A stretch of 64,000 nucleotides of DNA from Limonium bicolor (lineage: Eukaryota > Streptophyta > Magnoliopsida > Caryophyllales > Plumbaginaceae), in assembly GCA_023374045.1 (NCBI GenBank), contig CM041783.1:124559503-124623502 (forward strand), written 5' to 3'. Positions 25,139 through 36,415 of this stretch are shown piece after piece. A model generated the notes under the pieces. The model saw nothing but the letters and a program-made list of their open reading frames with translations. It did no database searches and was not told where the DNA came from. Position 1 is the stretch's first letter, and each line of letters begins with the position of its first letter. Position numbers and translations under genes: made by a program.

Positions 25139-28100
25139 TGAAATACCCCAAACCTTGATATGTTGTTAAATGTTAAACTATGATATTTAAAGGCTAAAAG
25201 TGCCTTAGAAAACATTAGTGAACAATTTAAACCATAGTAAACACAATAAGCACTAGAACACAGTTGAAGCAAAAACATGCTCTAAGCTTGGAGTGAACTT
25301 GGTTAGGACCCAAAGAGCCTACCAAGGCTTTATAACATTCAATTATGACTAATAAGGCTAATTAAGTCCTTAGGAAACTTTGGTAGACAATTAAACCAAA
25401 CAAAACACAAATAAATACCTTAAAGCCAATATGGGCGAAAATGTGCTCTAAGCTGGGATAAGTTGGTTAAGATAATAGCTTACCAAGACCTTATTTATAT
25501 GTTAATTACATATTAAATCAATTACTAAAGAAAACCAAGCTTGAAAACAAGTTACACACACAAAATGTGCTTTAAGGAGCCTTAAAGCACATTTCTGAAA
25601 AATTGTCGTGTAAATGGGTTTTGAGTGGCTAAATGTCCATCATTACTCTTTAATTAACATGTGTATATTTTTAGTATCACATTAGGAAGACTCTAAATCA
25701 ATGGGAAATCAAAAATTTCACAAATATGTGCCTTAGTCGTGAATAGTGCTCAAATAGTGCTAGTTTGACTTAAGTCAACATAAGTCAATTATTTGGTCAA
25801 CAAAAAGACATAAATATCTCTAATATACAAGGGGGGACGGTTTTCTATGTGTGAGTCACCGCCATTTACTAGCTAGTTAAAAAAAGAAGGAAAGGTAAGT
25901 AAAAAGAAGAATTACCTTTATACATAAATATCTCCAAATGGCTACCTCTCTCCTCATTGTCTTCTTCTCCTGTGTTCCCACCGTCATCTATCTTCATCTC
26001 CCTTCTCAATCTCGTTCTCCTACAGCACCATTCATACTCCATTTCCTTTACTTGTAACTTCTGATTCCATGCTCCAAATTTAATTCCGAGACTATCGTTG
26101 TCTTAGTTAGAGTAAGCTCTTCATTCCTATCTTTTCAAATCTTCAAGAACTCCATTGGTGCCATGAAGATTCACCATTGAAGGAGCTTGAGCTCATATTT
26201 TCATGCCTTGTCATTCTCCTTTGCTTCAAGGTGAGGAAAACCAAAGAAGAAAATCAATGTTTCCACTTGTTTTGTGTGTAACGAGAGATCACTAGTAATT
26301 GGTGTTTTCTCTTGCCTTGTTTAGCTCATTTCAAACTTCAAAGGACTAGGAGGAGTCCATTGCCACTTAACCAAGCTCTCTTCAAAATCCAAAGGTAATC
26401 ATCAAATTTTAGTGTTTTAGCACTTATGTAAACTAGGGTTTAATTATGAGTTTGAGTATTAAACTTAATACTTACCCTTATATGTGTATTGGTTAGAAGG
26501 TTGAAAAGTGATAAAAGCTCCGTGCCGATTTTCAATCAAAAAACAAGACAAACAAGTGAGAAAGCTTGGAAAACAAAGAGGTAATGACCTCTCTTAATGT
26601 GGTTTTGTTGTACTAGGAAAGAGATATATTGCTAATAATTAACCTAAAGAGCCAATGGGAAATGAGATAGAAAACTATCCACAAGGTGGACTAAAAGGGC
26701 ATGGGAGCATTGTTGGTGTATTCGTAGGTTGAAGGCATTTAAATGTGGGAAATTCAGTGTTAAGGTTTATGCAATTTAAGGGCCTAAGTGCCAAGCAATT
26801 TAAGTTTGTGCACTATATTTTGATGTAGTGTTTCTAAAGGTTTAGTTGTGTTGTTTAAAAGAAAATCTCTTGTGAAGATGGATATCTTTGGTGGTTAAAG
26901 GATGTGAAAAACAATATGGTTGTGTGTAAGGAATGTGTATTAAGAGATTTAGTGTTCTTGGTTGATTAATGGTGGGAAAAACTATGTGTTTGGTGTTTGT
27001 AAGATGATACAAGAGAAGCTATGACGAAAATTTAGTTGATAAACAAAGGAAGTAGTATAATACCTTGTGAAGGATTAAGTATGAATTGTGGGAAAGACTT
27101 GAGGAGTTTGTGTAAGGAAGTGATGAGGGCAAAATGATGCTTAGGAGTGGTTATCATATTAAGAAGAAACCTTGGTTAGTCTAATTGTAGGTATGCATTA
27201 CCACCTAGAAATCCAAAGGAAAAAATGTTGTAAGTGTTAGGAATTTTTGTAAGAAATTGAGTAGTAACAAGTTTGGTGATGATTAGGAAGGTTTGGTGCA
27301 TGTTTTAAGGTGTTTAAACATGTGGGAAACATGTGGAAGAGTGGTGGAATAAGTGGTAAAAGATTGGGGTGAATTTGGAGTTCAAAATGAGGAGAAAAAC
27401 ACTTTAAAATGGGGTCTGCTGTGGACGCCCCTAGGGACTGCCCTGTGGGGAGGTCAGCGCAGGAGAAGTAGTTTTGTTGTGGACCGCCTGGACCTCCCCA
27501 GAGGGGCGGTCCAGACCAGAGAAGAAAAAAAAATGTGTTTAAGGCTTTCTAATGATGGGGGATTGGATGGTGATGGTTTTAGATGATGTTAGGCCTTGTT
27601 TGGTGACATGTAAAGGCCTTAAAATGTGTAAACAAGTGTTAGGAGGTTTGGCGAGTAAATGAGTGAGTGTTTAAGGACTTTAGAAGTAAATTGTACATGC
27701 ATTTGGAGGATGTATGTGAAGGTTTAAGTGTGCTAAATGATGTTAAAGCATATTAGGATATAAGATGAAGTTTGGAGTCAAATAAGCATTTTTAAACAAG
27801 GGTCTGGAGCAGATCGACCTTGGGGACCGGACTTGCACAAGGTCGGTGCGGGCTTGATTTTTGTATACGGAATATGTCTCTGGAATAGACGACCTTGTGG
27901 ACCGGACTTGCAAGGCGGTAGGGGTAGAATTTTGGTAGAATTTTTAAACGGTAAAAGTGTTGGGAATGGACCACCTTGGGACCGGACTGGCAAGGGTGGT
28001 CGAGGTGTAAATTTTCAAACATGGATGTCACTGGAATGGACCGACCTTGGGTAAGGTCGGTCGGGGTAAGGCGGTCGACCTAAACTTGTAAAAAAAAACA

Positions 28101-29811
28101 AACAAAGTGTGGCCTAGGTAGTTAACCTAGGGGGGGTATAATGAAGGTAATCAAGGGTAAGTTTACGATAAAACATGTCATATAATCATGAAAAATGTTT
28201 AGTAAACCGGACGCTAAATAGGTAATAACCGACGTTATTAATCATGTTTAGGAACTACGTTCGTGGGACTCGAACGCAGTAGGGACCAAGGTATGGTTTT
28301 TTGCAACCTGTGTCCTACCGGATTACACCAGCTTGTATGCCAATGTGTTTTGTTATGTGCCACGTTGTAAGATAAAACATGTAATGAGTTTATAGTAATT
28401 CATTTATGTGCGTGTTCAATTCCGATACCGTTTAACCTCGAAAGTGTTATACCTTAGCTAACCAAATCTAGGATCACATAAGAGAACGGTATCCGGATTT
28501 AACGACCCAAACCATGGGAACGTTCTAACCATGGCTATGAGGTGAGTTAATTGTGTGATGTTTGTGTGTGAAGTATGGACCTCCCTTGTGTGTTTAATCC
28601 AGTTGTATACTGTATGGTGTATGGATGTGATAGGTTCCACAGTGGAGCCTAACTATGTTTATATAGATTATGGGGGGGTGAGGAATCCGGTTGTTCGGTC
28701 GCGCGTTGTTTGGGAGTGGGTATCCTTCTTAGCTTTACCCTTCTCTGTTATGGTTGTTTCTTCCACGGGTTTATGATCTCCCATTAGCTTACTCCAAAGC
28801 TTAGCTATTCTGATTATGATCGGTTTAGTGGGAACATGTGTTGTGTGGGTGTTCGGGGCACTATGTCCGAACCATCTTAACTTAAGTTACTCGTCGACTA
28901 TTAGGACGGTTAATGAGTGTTGTATAACGAGTATCATGAGGGTGACATCATTCTCTAGGCTCACAAGTGAATTAAAACTATGTTTGGGTCGATTCCTAAG
29001 AGAACCTTTCCCGTTATGTATGTGTTATTGTGTACTGCAATTCCTATTGCGATGTTATGTTATGTGCACGTTGAAACGTGAAAAGTGTTGTTATGTGGTG
29101 TATGTGGATCATGGATATGAATCCTAGTTTATAAAAGAGACGTTTATGGATAACCCGATATTGGGTAAGTGTCGTCTATTAAGGAAGTAGCTCCCTAGAG
29201 GAGAACCCTCTAGGGTTAATGAACATAATGAGTGACTTATCAAGTAAGGATGTGTTATTGTTTGTTGAGACCCATTGTGGTGGAATGTTATGTGTGTGTG
29301 CTTATAGTTTACATGCATGATCAAATATAATCAACCGCATGCTAAGACGACAATTAGTTGTGCGTGGCCCGTGCTAGCATGCGGGCTACGGGATTACCAT
29401 ACCAGCAAAGGTGCTGAGCCCCTGGGGGGCCACCCTTTCTTTTCCTATTTCAGGTACAAGGAGTTGGAAGCGTTCGAGAGTAGGACGGGGTAGTCATTTG
29501 TACATGGGTAGTCATTAAGTTGTGTATGTACAGTAGGTGTAGTAAGACCGAAATTGTTATCGCTTAGTTGGTAAAAACTCGGTACAGTTGGGAATGTATC
29601 TGTATAATGGTTGTTGTTAAGGAAAGGGATAGTCGCGTGTAGCTGCTCGGGAAATCTAGTCCATCAGACCGATACAAATGTATATGTATTAGCCTTGTTA
29701 GCCACGTGGGTGGCTAACGGCGTGTAACACCATGAATTAAGTAATGGTTGAGTTAAGTTTTCCGCTGCAGTTGATGTAAGTGTAAGGTTGGTTATAGTTG
29801 GGGGTGTTACA
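25139..29811 (+). repeat. 3' LTR of element B (4673 bp)
   Basis: It aligns end to end with 9844-14565 but is 49 bp shorter. The difference is made up of very many isolated one- to four-base deletions and a few insertions, while substitutions are comparatively rare. Confidence 0.9.
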
Positions 29812-30856
29812 AGATAACCTCTTGTGGTGGTGGTGGAAGATTGTGTGATGTTGATATCATGGTTATCCTAAGGCTATGCCTCTTGTGAGAGCCTTTAAGG
29901 GACCCAAGCGATGTTCCGGCAACAATATAAGCTCCTACTAATGAGTGGAGCTGCCACTATGATCTACTCCTATTGGGCAGAAGTTTTCAATAGGGGGTGT
30001 GCACACTTAAGGACATAGGGTGGGTGGTGGTGGTGGACTTCATTTGGAAATATTTTGTATATGATATTAATTATCTCTTGATAATTCTTGGTACAGGTAA
30101 ATGGTGTGATCTTTGATTTGTTATATGTTAATATTTGTTGGAAACGAAGGTTTTAGAAGAAAATAAGTTTTACGGGGTGGTAGTGTTACTCAGTTTTTAT
30201 GATTTAGTTTGTTGTTTTCCTGTGTATATGAACTCTGTGTGTTCAGGGTAACTGGGATGGTCACCTTCTCTGCACTGAGGACGAGTCCACACCGATACCT
30301 TCTATATTTTCATGTTTGTCACCTATCGTAGAAGTATACAGCCTGGGGGTCACCGAGATAGTGCTTGAGGAGTGGAACAAGGAGATACAGGGTTTTAGGC
30401 ACCCGGAGAGAATGGCAGTAGTCAGTCCATCACCTATGAAGTTTCCACTGTGTACGAGTATATGGAGATAGTCCCATGTTAGATCTAGTGATGTAATAGT
30501 CTTTTGATACCCCTTTACTTTTGGTGTAAAATAGAGAGTAGGAGCTAACTAGTGGTTGGCTGGAAAGGGATCTTTTGGTACTAAGTGTAAAGTGATGGGT
30601 GGTTATGTCACTCTTTTGGTAGTAGAACAGCGTTGTAAGATAGCTAACGTAGGGGTGGTGGCGGGAAGTAGCCTTACACTTACTAGTCTTTAGTAAGTGT
30701 GGCGGTAACCCCCGGGGCTAGTATTAGGGGACCTTATGTAAAAAAGACTAACACATGTATAATACAAGCTAAAGGTGTTATTTCAGTTATAGCATATCTC
30801 TAAAGAATTTAAAAAAAATGGTTAAGTATACGGTGGTGGTAAACCGGGGCGTTACA
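29812..30856 (+). repeat. 3' LTR of element A, right part
   Basis: It continues the split LTR from the GATAACC insertion site to GGGCGTTACA. It carries the TTAGTAAGTGT stem-loop (30676-30700). Like the neighbouring LTR of B, it has many small indels relative to the 5' LTR. Confidence 0.9.
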
Positions 30857-31309
30857 TATGTTCTTTGAATCTATCCCGTGAATCATAAAGTGACTCATTG
30901 GTTCCTGACAAAAATTATTAATCTCATCAATCTTTTCTTTGGTCTTGGACGGTGGATAATATTTAGCCAGGAAGTTGCTTGCCAGATCAGCCCAGGTGTG
31001 AACGCTACGAGGTTTCAGACTTCTCAACCACCTGGAGGCTCCATCTTTCAAAGAATAGGGGAATAATTTCATTTAAAATTCTTGTTTTATTAAATGAATG
31101 TAAAAACCTAGGAATGAAGAAATATGATGTGGAACATCATCCGAGTCTAGCCCACTGAATTTCCCCTGGTGATAAAGTGTGGTAATGTAACTCGTTTTGA
31201 ATTGCCAGGAATCTAATTCAGCTACTGTTACTTATGGGAGAACAATAGATAAAGGTCTCCCCTTCATTGACAGTTGCTGATATTCACTCAAGGTTTGCTT
31301 GTCTACCAT
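30857..31309 (-). pseudogene. Element D gag N-terminal part
   Basis: Starting at ATG 31309 on the minus strand, one frame encodes an Athila-type gag N-terminus. It includes LFPYSLKDGASRWLRSLKP and TWADLASNFLAKYYPP, the core of the retrotransposon gag domain. Stops interrupt it (for example near 31230 and 31075). It is cut by element A and continues at 3744. The likely product was the capsid protein. Confidence 0.8.
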
Positions 31310-31777
31310 TCTGAATTGTAGAAATAAAATACATAAATAAAAATGAAAATAAAACAATACTAAAATTAAATAAAATGATCAATCTAAAGGGAAATCCTAA
31401 ATAAAATAGTCTATAAAACAAAATATAAAACAAAAAGAATTAACTAAAGCAAACAAAATTACCCAAAAAAATAAACCGAAAAATAAACTAAGAATAAACG
31501 CTGAATAATGATTAAATAACAACCAAATTAATGCTAGCAACGAAATAAAAACAAAATTAACAAAATAAAAATGAAACCAAATCTAAATAATGCTCAAAAT
31601 AACAACTAAATCAATGAATGAAATAAAATGAAACAGAAAAATAATAAAATAAATACAAAATAAATAAACATGCAACTTGCCAAAATTAAATAAAATAAAA
31701 ATGCAAAAAAACAAAAACTAACTAAAGTAATCTAAAATCTCAATTAAATAAATAAAACTGTCAATTAACCGTCCAGA
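31310..31777 (-). other. A-rich leader of element D
   Basis: Long AAATAAAA-type low-complexity sequence on the plus strand, with no coding potential. It corresponds to the leader of element C. Confidence 0.6.
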
Positions 31778-31799
31778 GGTCCCAAACAACGACGCCAAA
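31778..31799 (-). other. Degenerate primer-binding site of element D (tRNA-Asp type)
   Basis: On the minus strand it reads TTGGCGTCGTTGTTTGGGAC, the tRNA-Asp site of element C with a few changes. It lies next to the LTR end at 31804. Confidence 0.7.
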
Positions 31800-31951
31800 A
31801 ACTTGTAGCAGAAATATGTGACTATCTCTACCTTGGCAATGTACCTATCATTTTGCGGGTATGGTGAATGAAGTAGGGTTGTCGATCTTAGGGACCTCGT
31901 TCAATTAATTGACAAATTCTAAATCTAACTGAGAAGCCTAAACTTAACTAA

Positions 31952-32330
31952 CACTGGTGGAACGCGACCCATTAATTACGGTCCAAAACCGTGTATAATT
32001 ACGGTTCTGGACCGTAATCTATGCGGGCGTCAATAAAGATGGCGTTTCTTTAATTACGGTTTAAAAACCGTAATTAAAGTCCCTTTTCGGCCCGGATTGT
32101 CATTGACTTTACATTACGGTTATTGTAAAACCGTGATCTAAAGTCCTTTGGGCGCGCGAACCAAAGGACTTTAGATCACGGTTTTACAAATAACCGTAAT
32201 GTAAAGTCGACACTTAGATGACGGTTTTGGCAATACCGTCATCTAAAGTCTTTTGGCGCGGCGCACCCAAAGGACATTTAGATTACGTGATTGTTGTAGA
32301 ACCGTAATCTAAAGTGTAATTATTTTTTTT
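31952..32330. repeat. CACTA subterminal repeats, left end
   Basis: The motif ATTACGGTTTT and its complement occur as paired inverted copies. The largest palindrome is 32105-32208, with arms of about 47 bases around GCGCGCG. A second pair around GACGGTTTTGG and CCGTCATCTAAAG follows. These are the probable binding sites of the second-gene product. Confidence 0.85.
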
Positions 32331-32827
32331 TTTTTACAAATCTACACAATTGCAACAGAGACAGAATTGTAACAGATAAGCAACAGGGGCAAAAATCACA
32401 ATTGAACCACCTGAATCAAATACCAACAACACAAATTCATTCTCTGCGCCACAATTGCAACAGAGAAACATCTATAAAGCAACCAGATCAAAATCTGTAA
32501 CAATTCATCTGTTACACAATTGCAACAGAGATAACATCTAATAAAGCACACAGATCGAAATCTGTAACATATTCAATCTGTACACAATTGCAACAGAGAA
32601 GAGTAACAATTGCAAATTCATTATGCGCAAATTGCAACAGAGAAACATTCAATAAACAGCTAGAATCTGTTACAGCAGCAGCTAGCATAATTCATTACAA
32701 ACAGAATCAGAGCAAACTAACAAAAAAATATAATTTGTTACACAATATAATATGTTGCCAGCAGCAAACTAACAGAATCAGAGCAGCAACTAACAAAAAA
32801 TATATGTTACAGATCAGCAGTAGTAGT
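32331..32827. other. A/C-rich spacer with CACAATTGCAACAGAG repeats
   Basis: ACAATTGCAACAGAGA recurs about five times at irregular spacing (32345, 32450, 32517, 32584 and 32630 region). There is no ORF with family support. It lies between the Ulp1 gene end and the left terminus and may be the 3' untranslated region. Confidence 0.6.
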
Positions 32828-35800
32828 CTACCACTCCATCTCATAAACTGGTGCCATGCTCTCTCTGACATGCAACAAGTCGGCAGGAGCATAAGTCTTG
32901 ATCTGGCATAATGCTCTGTAATCTGCAACAAGAAAAAAGGAATGGAACACATAATGAGAGTAAGATAAAGACACAAAAAATCTGCCGAAAGAAATTAAAT
33001 ACAAGACAGCGTTCGTATTACTTGTCAATATCATCTAAATTTGGGAAGTAGTACCCGCAGAGAACTCGTACATATACCCATCACGTAGTACCCGCAACTC
33101 TTAGAATCCTTTGGGTTAGGCACTAAATCACCAAAAATTCACAAATGTAAAAAAAATTGTACAAAGATAATAGCAGCACGAATGAAATACATGAATTACC
33201 AAAACCTTGATGTAATTGACGGTCAAATCACAAACTCTCCCTGAGGGGTTTTTTTTGTAACAACTGTTTACATATATTAACAAAAGCGTTTAGCAAAATG
33301 AACAAGTACATTAATTTTGGTTCAAAAAACTTACAAACACATTAAATAGTATAAAAACTTACTTTTGATTAAGTCTTCAGTGTTGAATTCTGTCCACTGC
33401 CCTAGTGGATCTAGAATTAGAACGATCAGGTAGCGGTGGCCAGCGCTAGATATAAACAAAGCCCAGTGGTGGCTACAATGTCAAATACAAATGAAATGAG
33501 AAATGAAGGTAAAAAAGTTAGCTAATTAGTATGTAATTTATATAGAACTCACGTTTGGTGATACGGCATTAGAATGAATAATTATTCTGTTGATCAACAA
33601 CATTGAAGCAATGATCATGTATTCACAAAACCTCCCCGGGTCCTAGTGACTGAGTCGTACGATAAACGCTCCGGGCACACCGCAGTAGTAATGGAGGTCA
33701 TGTCCTTCTCAGCACATCTCTCAAGCAGACATCTATTATATCACAGTACTATAAAAAGTTAGCCAATGCAACTTCATAGATACTTATTCTATATGTTTTT
33801 ACAGTATGAGGAAAGAACACTTACTTTAGATAGCTTGAATAATGTTAATGTTCAGATAATCTCCACACATCATCTCTCTGATGTCCTCAAAGTTGATTGC
33901 CATCATCATATCTTCTTCGTAGTGAAACATCGATTTGGAAGCGTCATCATGAAGTGTTGTTAGTTTGAGATGACTTCAACATGATCTTGTCGTAGAGATT
34001 CATCTGCTTGGCCCCAAAACATTAACAAGTTTTTTGTGGCAGTTGAGCTTATTTTAGGGCCTCAGAAGTCCTGGTGCGACCCCGGAGGGCGCTGGATTCT
34101 TACCTTTCGCACCCCGACTCACTGGATTCTTACCCTTCACACACAACAGTAAAGCATCAATGTAAAGATAATTACTAATTGATTATTTAGTAACATTAAA
34201 CAATTATCTAGAACATACCCTTGTACTTCTGACAGGATTCGGGCGCGCAGATCTCTTCTTCTCTGGGCCGGGATACGCGAGGAAGCTCAGGGATCTCAGG
34301 ATTCGCGGCGCGAGGTAGAGGGACGCGCGTCTCTTCTAGTCTGGGCCGGGTTACGCGGCGAGGAAGCTCAGGGATCTATAATAGATTAGATTAGACACTT
34401 AATGCTAAATAATGCATTTTATTAGATACTAAATGGTTGTCAAACAGTCTTACCTCATCGGTGACAACAATATAACATGCTGGCCAGGGCAATATGTCTC
34501 CCTTCGCTTCGATCAGCGTGCATTTGTTGTCAAACGCCATCGGAAGGTATGCATGCTCAAATCCATCAACTATCAGGTCCAAGGTCACACGCGCGTAGAA
34601 TGGGGGTAGACGTACGAAACTGATGAGCGTGAGTGGACCTGATGGCAACACCGTCCCGTAGGCCGCATCTACAGGGTGCCCGTCTAATGGTATTTGGAGA
34701 CGACATTTTTTTTGCTCCTTTAATAAACAGAGATAATACGTGAAATAAATAAGTGAGTCCAATCTAATACTATTTAAATAACTTTATTTTAGGAGAAAAA
34801 TAGTTAAACAAAGTTAACCTGGATGTTGGCAAACGGGTACGGGTCAGCGGCCGGAGCACAACTAGACGAGGAAGACAGTCGAGGAGGATCTAGCTGCTGC
34901 TGCTGAGTAGTCGCATGTGCAATCGCATTCAACGCTTCCTGCAGCCTCTCCTCGATAGCCCGGCGCTCAGCAGCCTGTTTCTCGTCATTAGCTTGGCGCT
35001 CAGCAGCGAACTTACGCTCTACCATCGCCTCGACTTCAGCAGCACTCATCTGACCCTTCCTAGCAGATGGCGGGAATACGTTCTTCTGACGTACTTCTCC
35101 CCCAAATCCTCTAACACGCCCCGGGTGATCCTTCTTCCCAAGCATTTGATTGAGCGCGTCGTCTTGAGAAGGAGGAGCGTGTAAGTCTACTTCTCCTCTC
35201 TGTGCCGCTTCGTACTGTCCAATTTTCAAAGAAGTTAACACTAAATTTAAGATCAACAAACACTTGAGTATATAAGTAAATTATTTAACAGCTACTTTCA
35301 AATACTTACAATTTGGTTAGCCAGTTGTTCCATCGCAGCATTAGGAAATATCCTCTGACCTTCGCTGGTCGTTTTCTGGCGTCCCAGTATGTACATCTGC
35401 ACCCTCCTCGCCTCAGAGACATCCTCGATCGGGCATTCACTTCCATCCTCGTTCCTCCGTGTCAGCAAACCAGCTTCTTTCCATCCCTCGAGGCTGCCCA
35501 CATATCCCCTTCGTCCCATGGTGTGGGGGTAGAGATTAGCTTCACGGTTTTGCCGTGCTTGTTCTTGTACTTGCTGTTAAGAAAGTACAACAGGAAATTA
35601 ATTAGAAAATCAGGGATAAAGCATTATGAGCATTAATTAAGAAAAGAGTACACACAAACATACCCTGAACTCGGGGGTGGCGTGCCGCTCAACGAACTCC
35701 TTCCACTCCTCTTCAGTGATCATGCCGTTGTACACAACATACGGCGGAGGCTCACGTGGGGGCACCCTGTTGATCCAATGCTCAACCAAGTAGTGGCGGA

Positions 35801-36293
35801 ATGATTTAGCTTTGCCGGCCACCAAAGAAAGAACGGTCTTCTTCACTTCTTCTGGGATCTTGTACCGTTCTTGCACCTTCTTCCAGATGGTCTCCTTTAC
35901 TTCTTGCGGGACTTGTTTCCATGTGTGGTTGATGCAGCAATGTGATCTGGCCAGAGTCCCTAGCATACTACCGAACTCTGACCTGCTGCCCCCACCATAC
36001 CTCCCATACTGGTCCCACAGAAGACTAATCTGATCCTCTTTCTGCAGTTTCAACCCACGGGTCGGACCTCTACCTCTGGGTCTCTGAGTAGCACTCGTAG
36101 AAGGTGCACTCATGGAAGGGCCAACAGCATCAGCGGCAGATGTGGATGGGACAACAGTAGCAGCGGCAGATGTGGATGGGGCAACAGCAGCAGCGGCAGA
36201 TGTAGATGGGACCGGTACCATTCGCTGCTCATTTTCCTCCTCCTCACGACAAAATAAATCGAACTCTGCATCAGCCATGTCCTGATCAGCCAT
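32828..36293 (-). CDS. CACTA second gene: Transposase_24/TNPA-like N-terminus, DUF8039-like middle and Ulp1-like protease end
   Basis: Five exons can be placed with canonical GT-AG borders and matching phase: 36293-35664, 35573-35310, 35214-34819, 34717-34454 and 34375-34219. Exon 1 has a Ser/Ala-rich repeat (PSTSAAA) and then a conserved block SEFGSMLGTLARSHC. Exon 3 is a Glu/Arg/Ala-rich coiled coil followed by poly-Gln. Exon 4 resembles DUF8039 (HPVDAAYGTVLPSGPL). Further down, fragments of a Ulp1/C48 cysteine protease are visible: MFHYEEDMMMAINFEDIRE (about 33920), HHWALFISS with the His (about 33465), LILDPLG with the Asp, and SCGYYVMGYM with the Cys at 33094-33096. The last exon ends at 32828. 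Exon joins between 34219 and 33000 are not resolved and include apparent stops, so the protease part may be damaged. It probably encodes the DNA-binding partner of the transposase. Confidence 0.7.
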
Positions 36294-36415
36294 GCCTGCA
36301 AGGATTGAAATACAATTTGAATTAAATTAAGCATTTCATAATGGTCATAAACAAGCAATAAATAAAAGAGTGGTAATTTCATATAAATTTTTATAGTAAT
36401 AACTTACATACACCA

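Larger units (their letters stand above)
9844..29811 (+). mobile_element. Element B: LTR retrotransposon with 4.7-kb LTRs, interior decayed
   Basis: LTRs at 9844-14565 and 25139-29811 begin TGAAATACCCC and end GTGTTACA. A tRNA-Met-type primer site follows the first, and a purine tract precedes the second. The insertion site within LTR A gives GATAA on the left and A-GATAA on the right, so the 5-bp duplication GATAA is offset by one extra A. The interior (14566-25138) contains element C and otherwise only traces of Ty3/gypsy coding sequence, so B cannot move by itself. Confidence 0.88.
3745..30856 (+). mobile_element. Element A: gag-only LTR retrotransposon (Ty3/gypsy type), 3' LTR split by element B
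   Basis: The 5' LTR (3745-6519) and the 3' LTR (8112-9843 plus 29812-30856) are near-identical and start TGTAATRCCCC and end GGGCGTTACA. A tRNA-iMet primer site follows the 5' LTR and a purine tract precedes the 3' LTR. The interior is only about 1.6 kb and encodes gag alone, which fits the TR-GAG type of non-autonomous element. It splits the gag gene of D. The flanking five bases are GAAGT and TATGT, so the duplication is not intact. Confidence 0.88.

Noticed and set aside
32588..33034. Plus-strand ORF at 32588 and minus-strand ORF at 32707 as genes
   Set aside because: They overlap the CACTA 3' region and last exon and are built from the ACAATTGCAACAGAG repeat.
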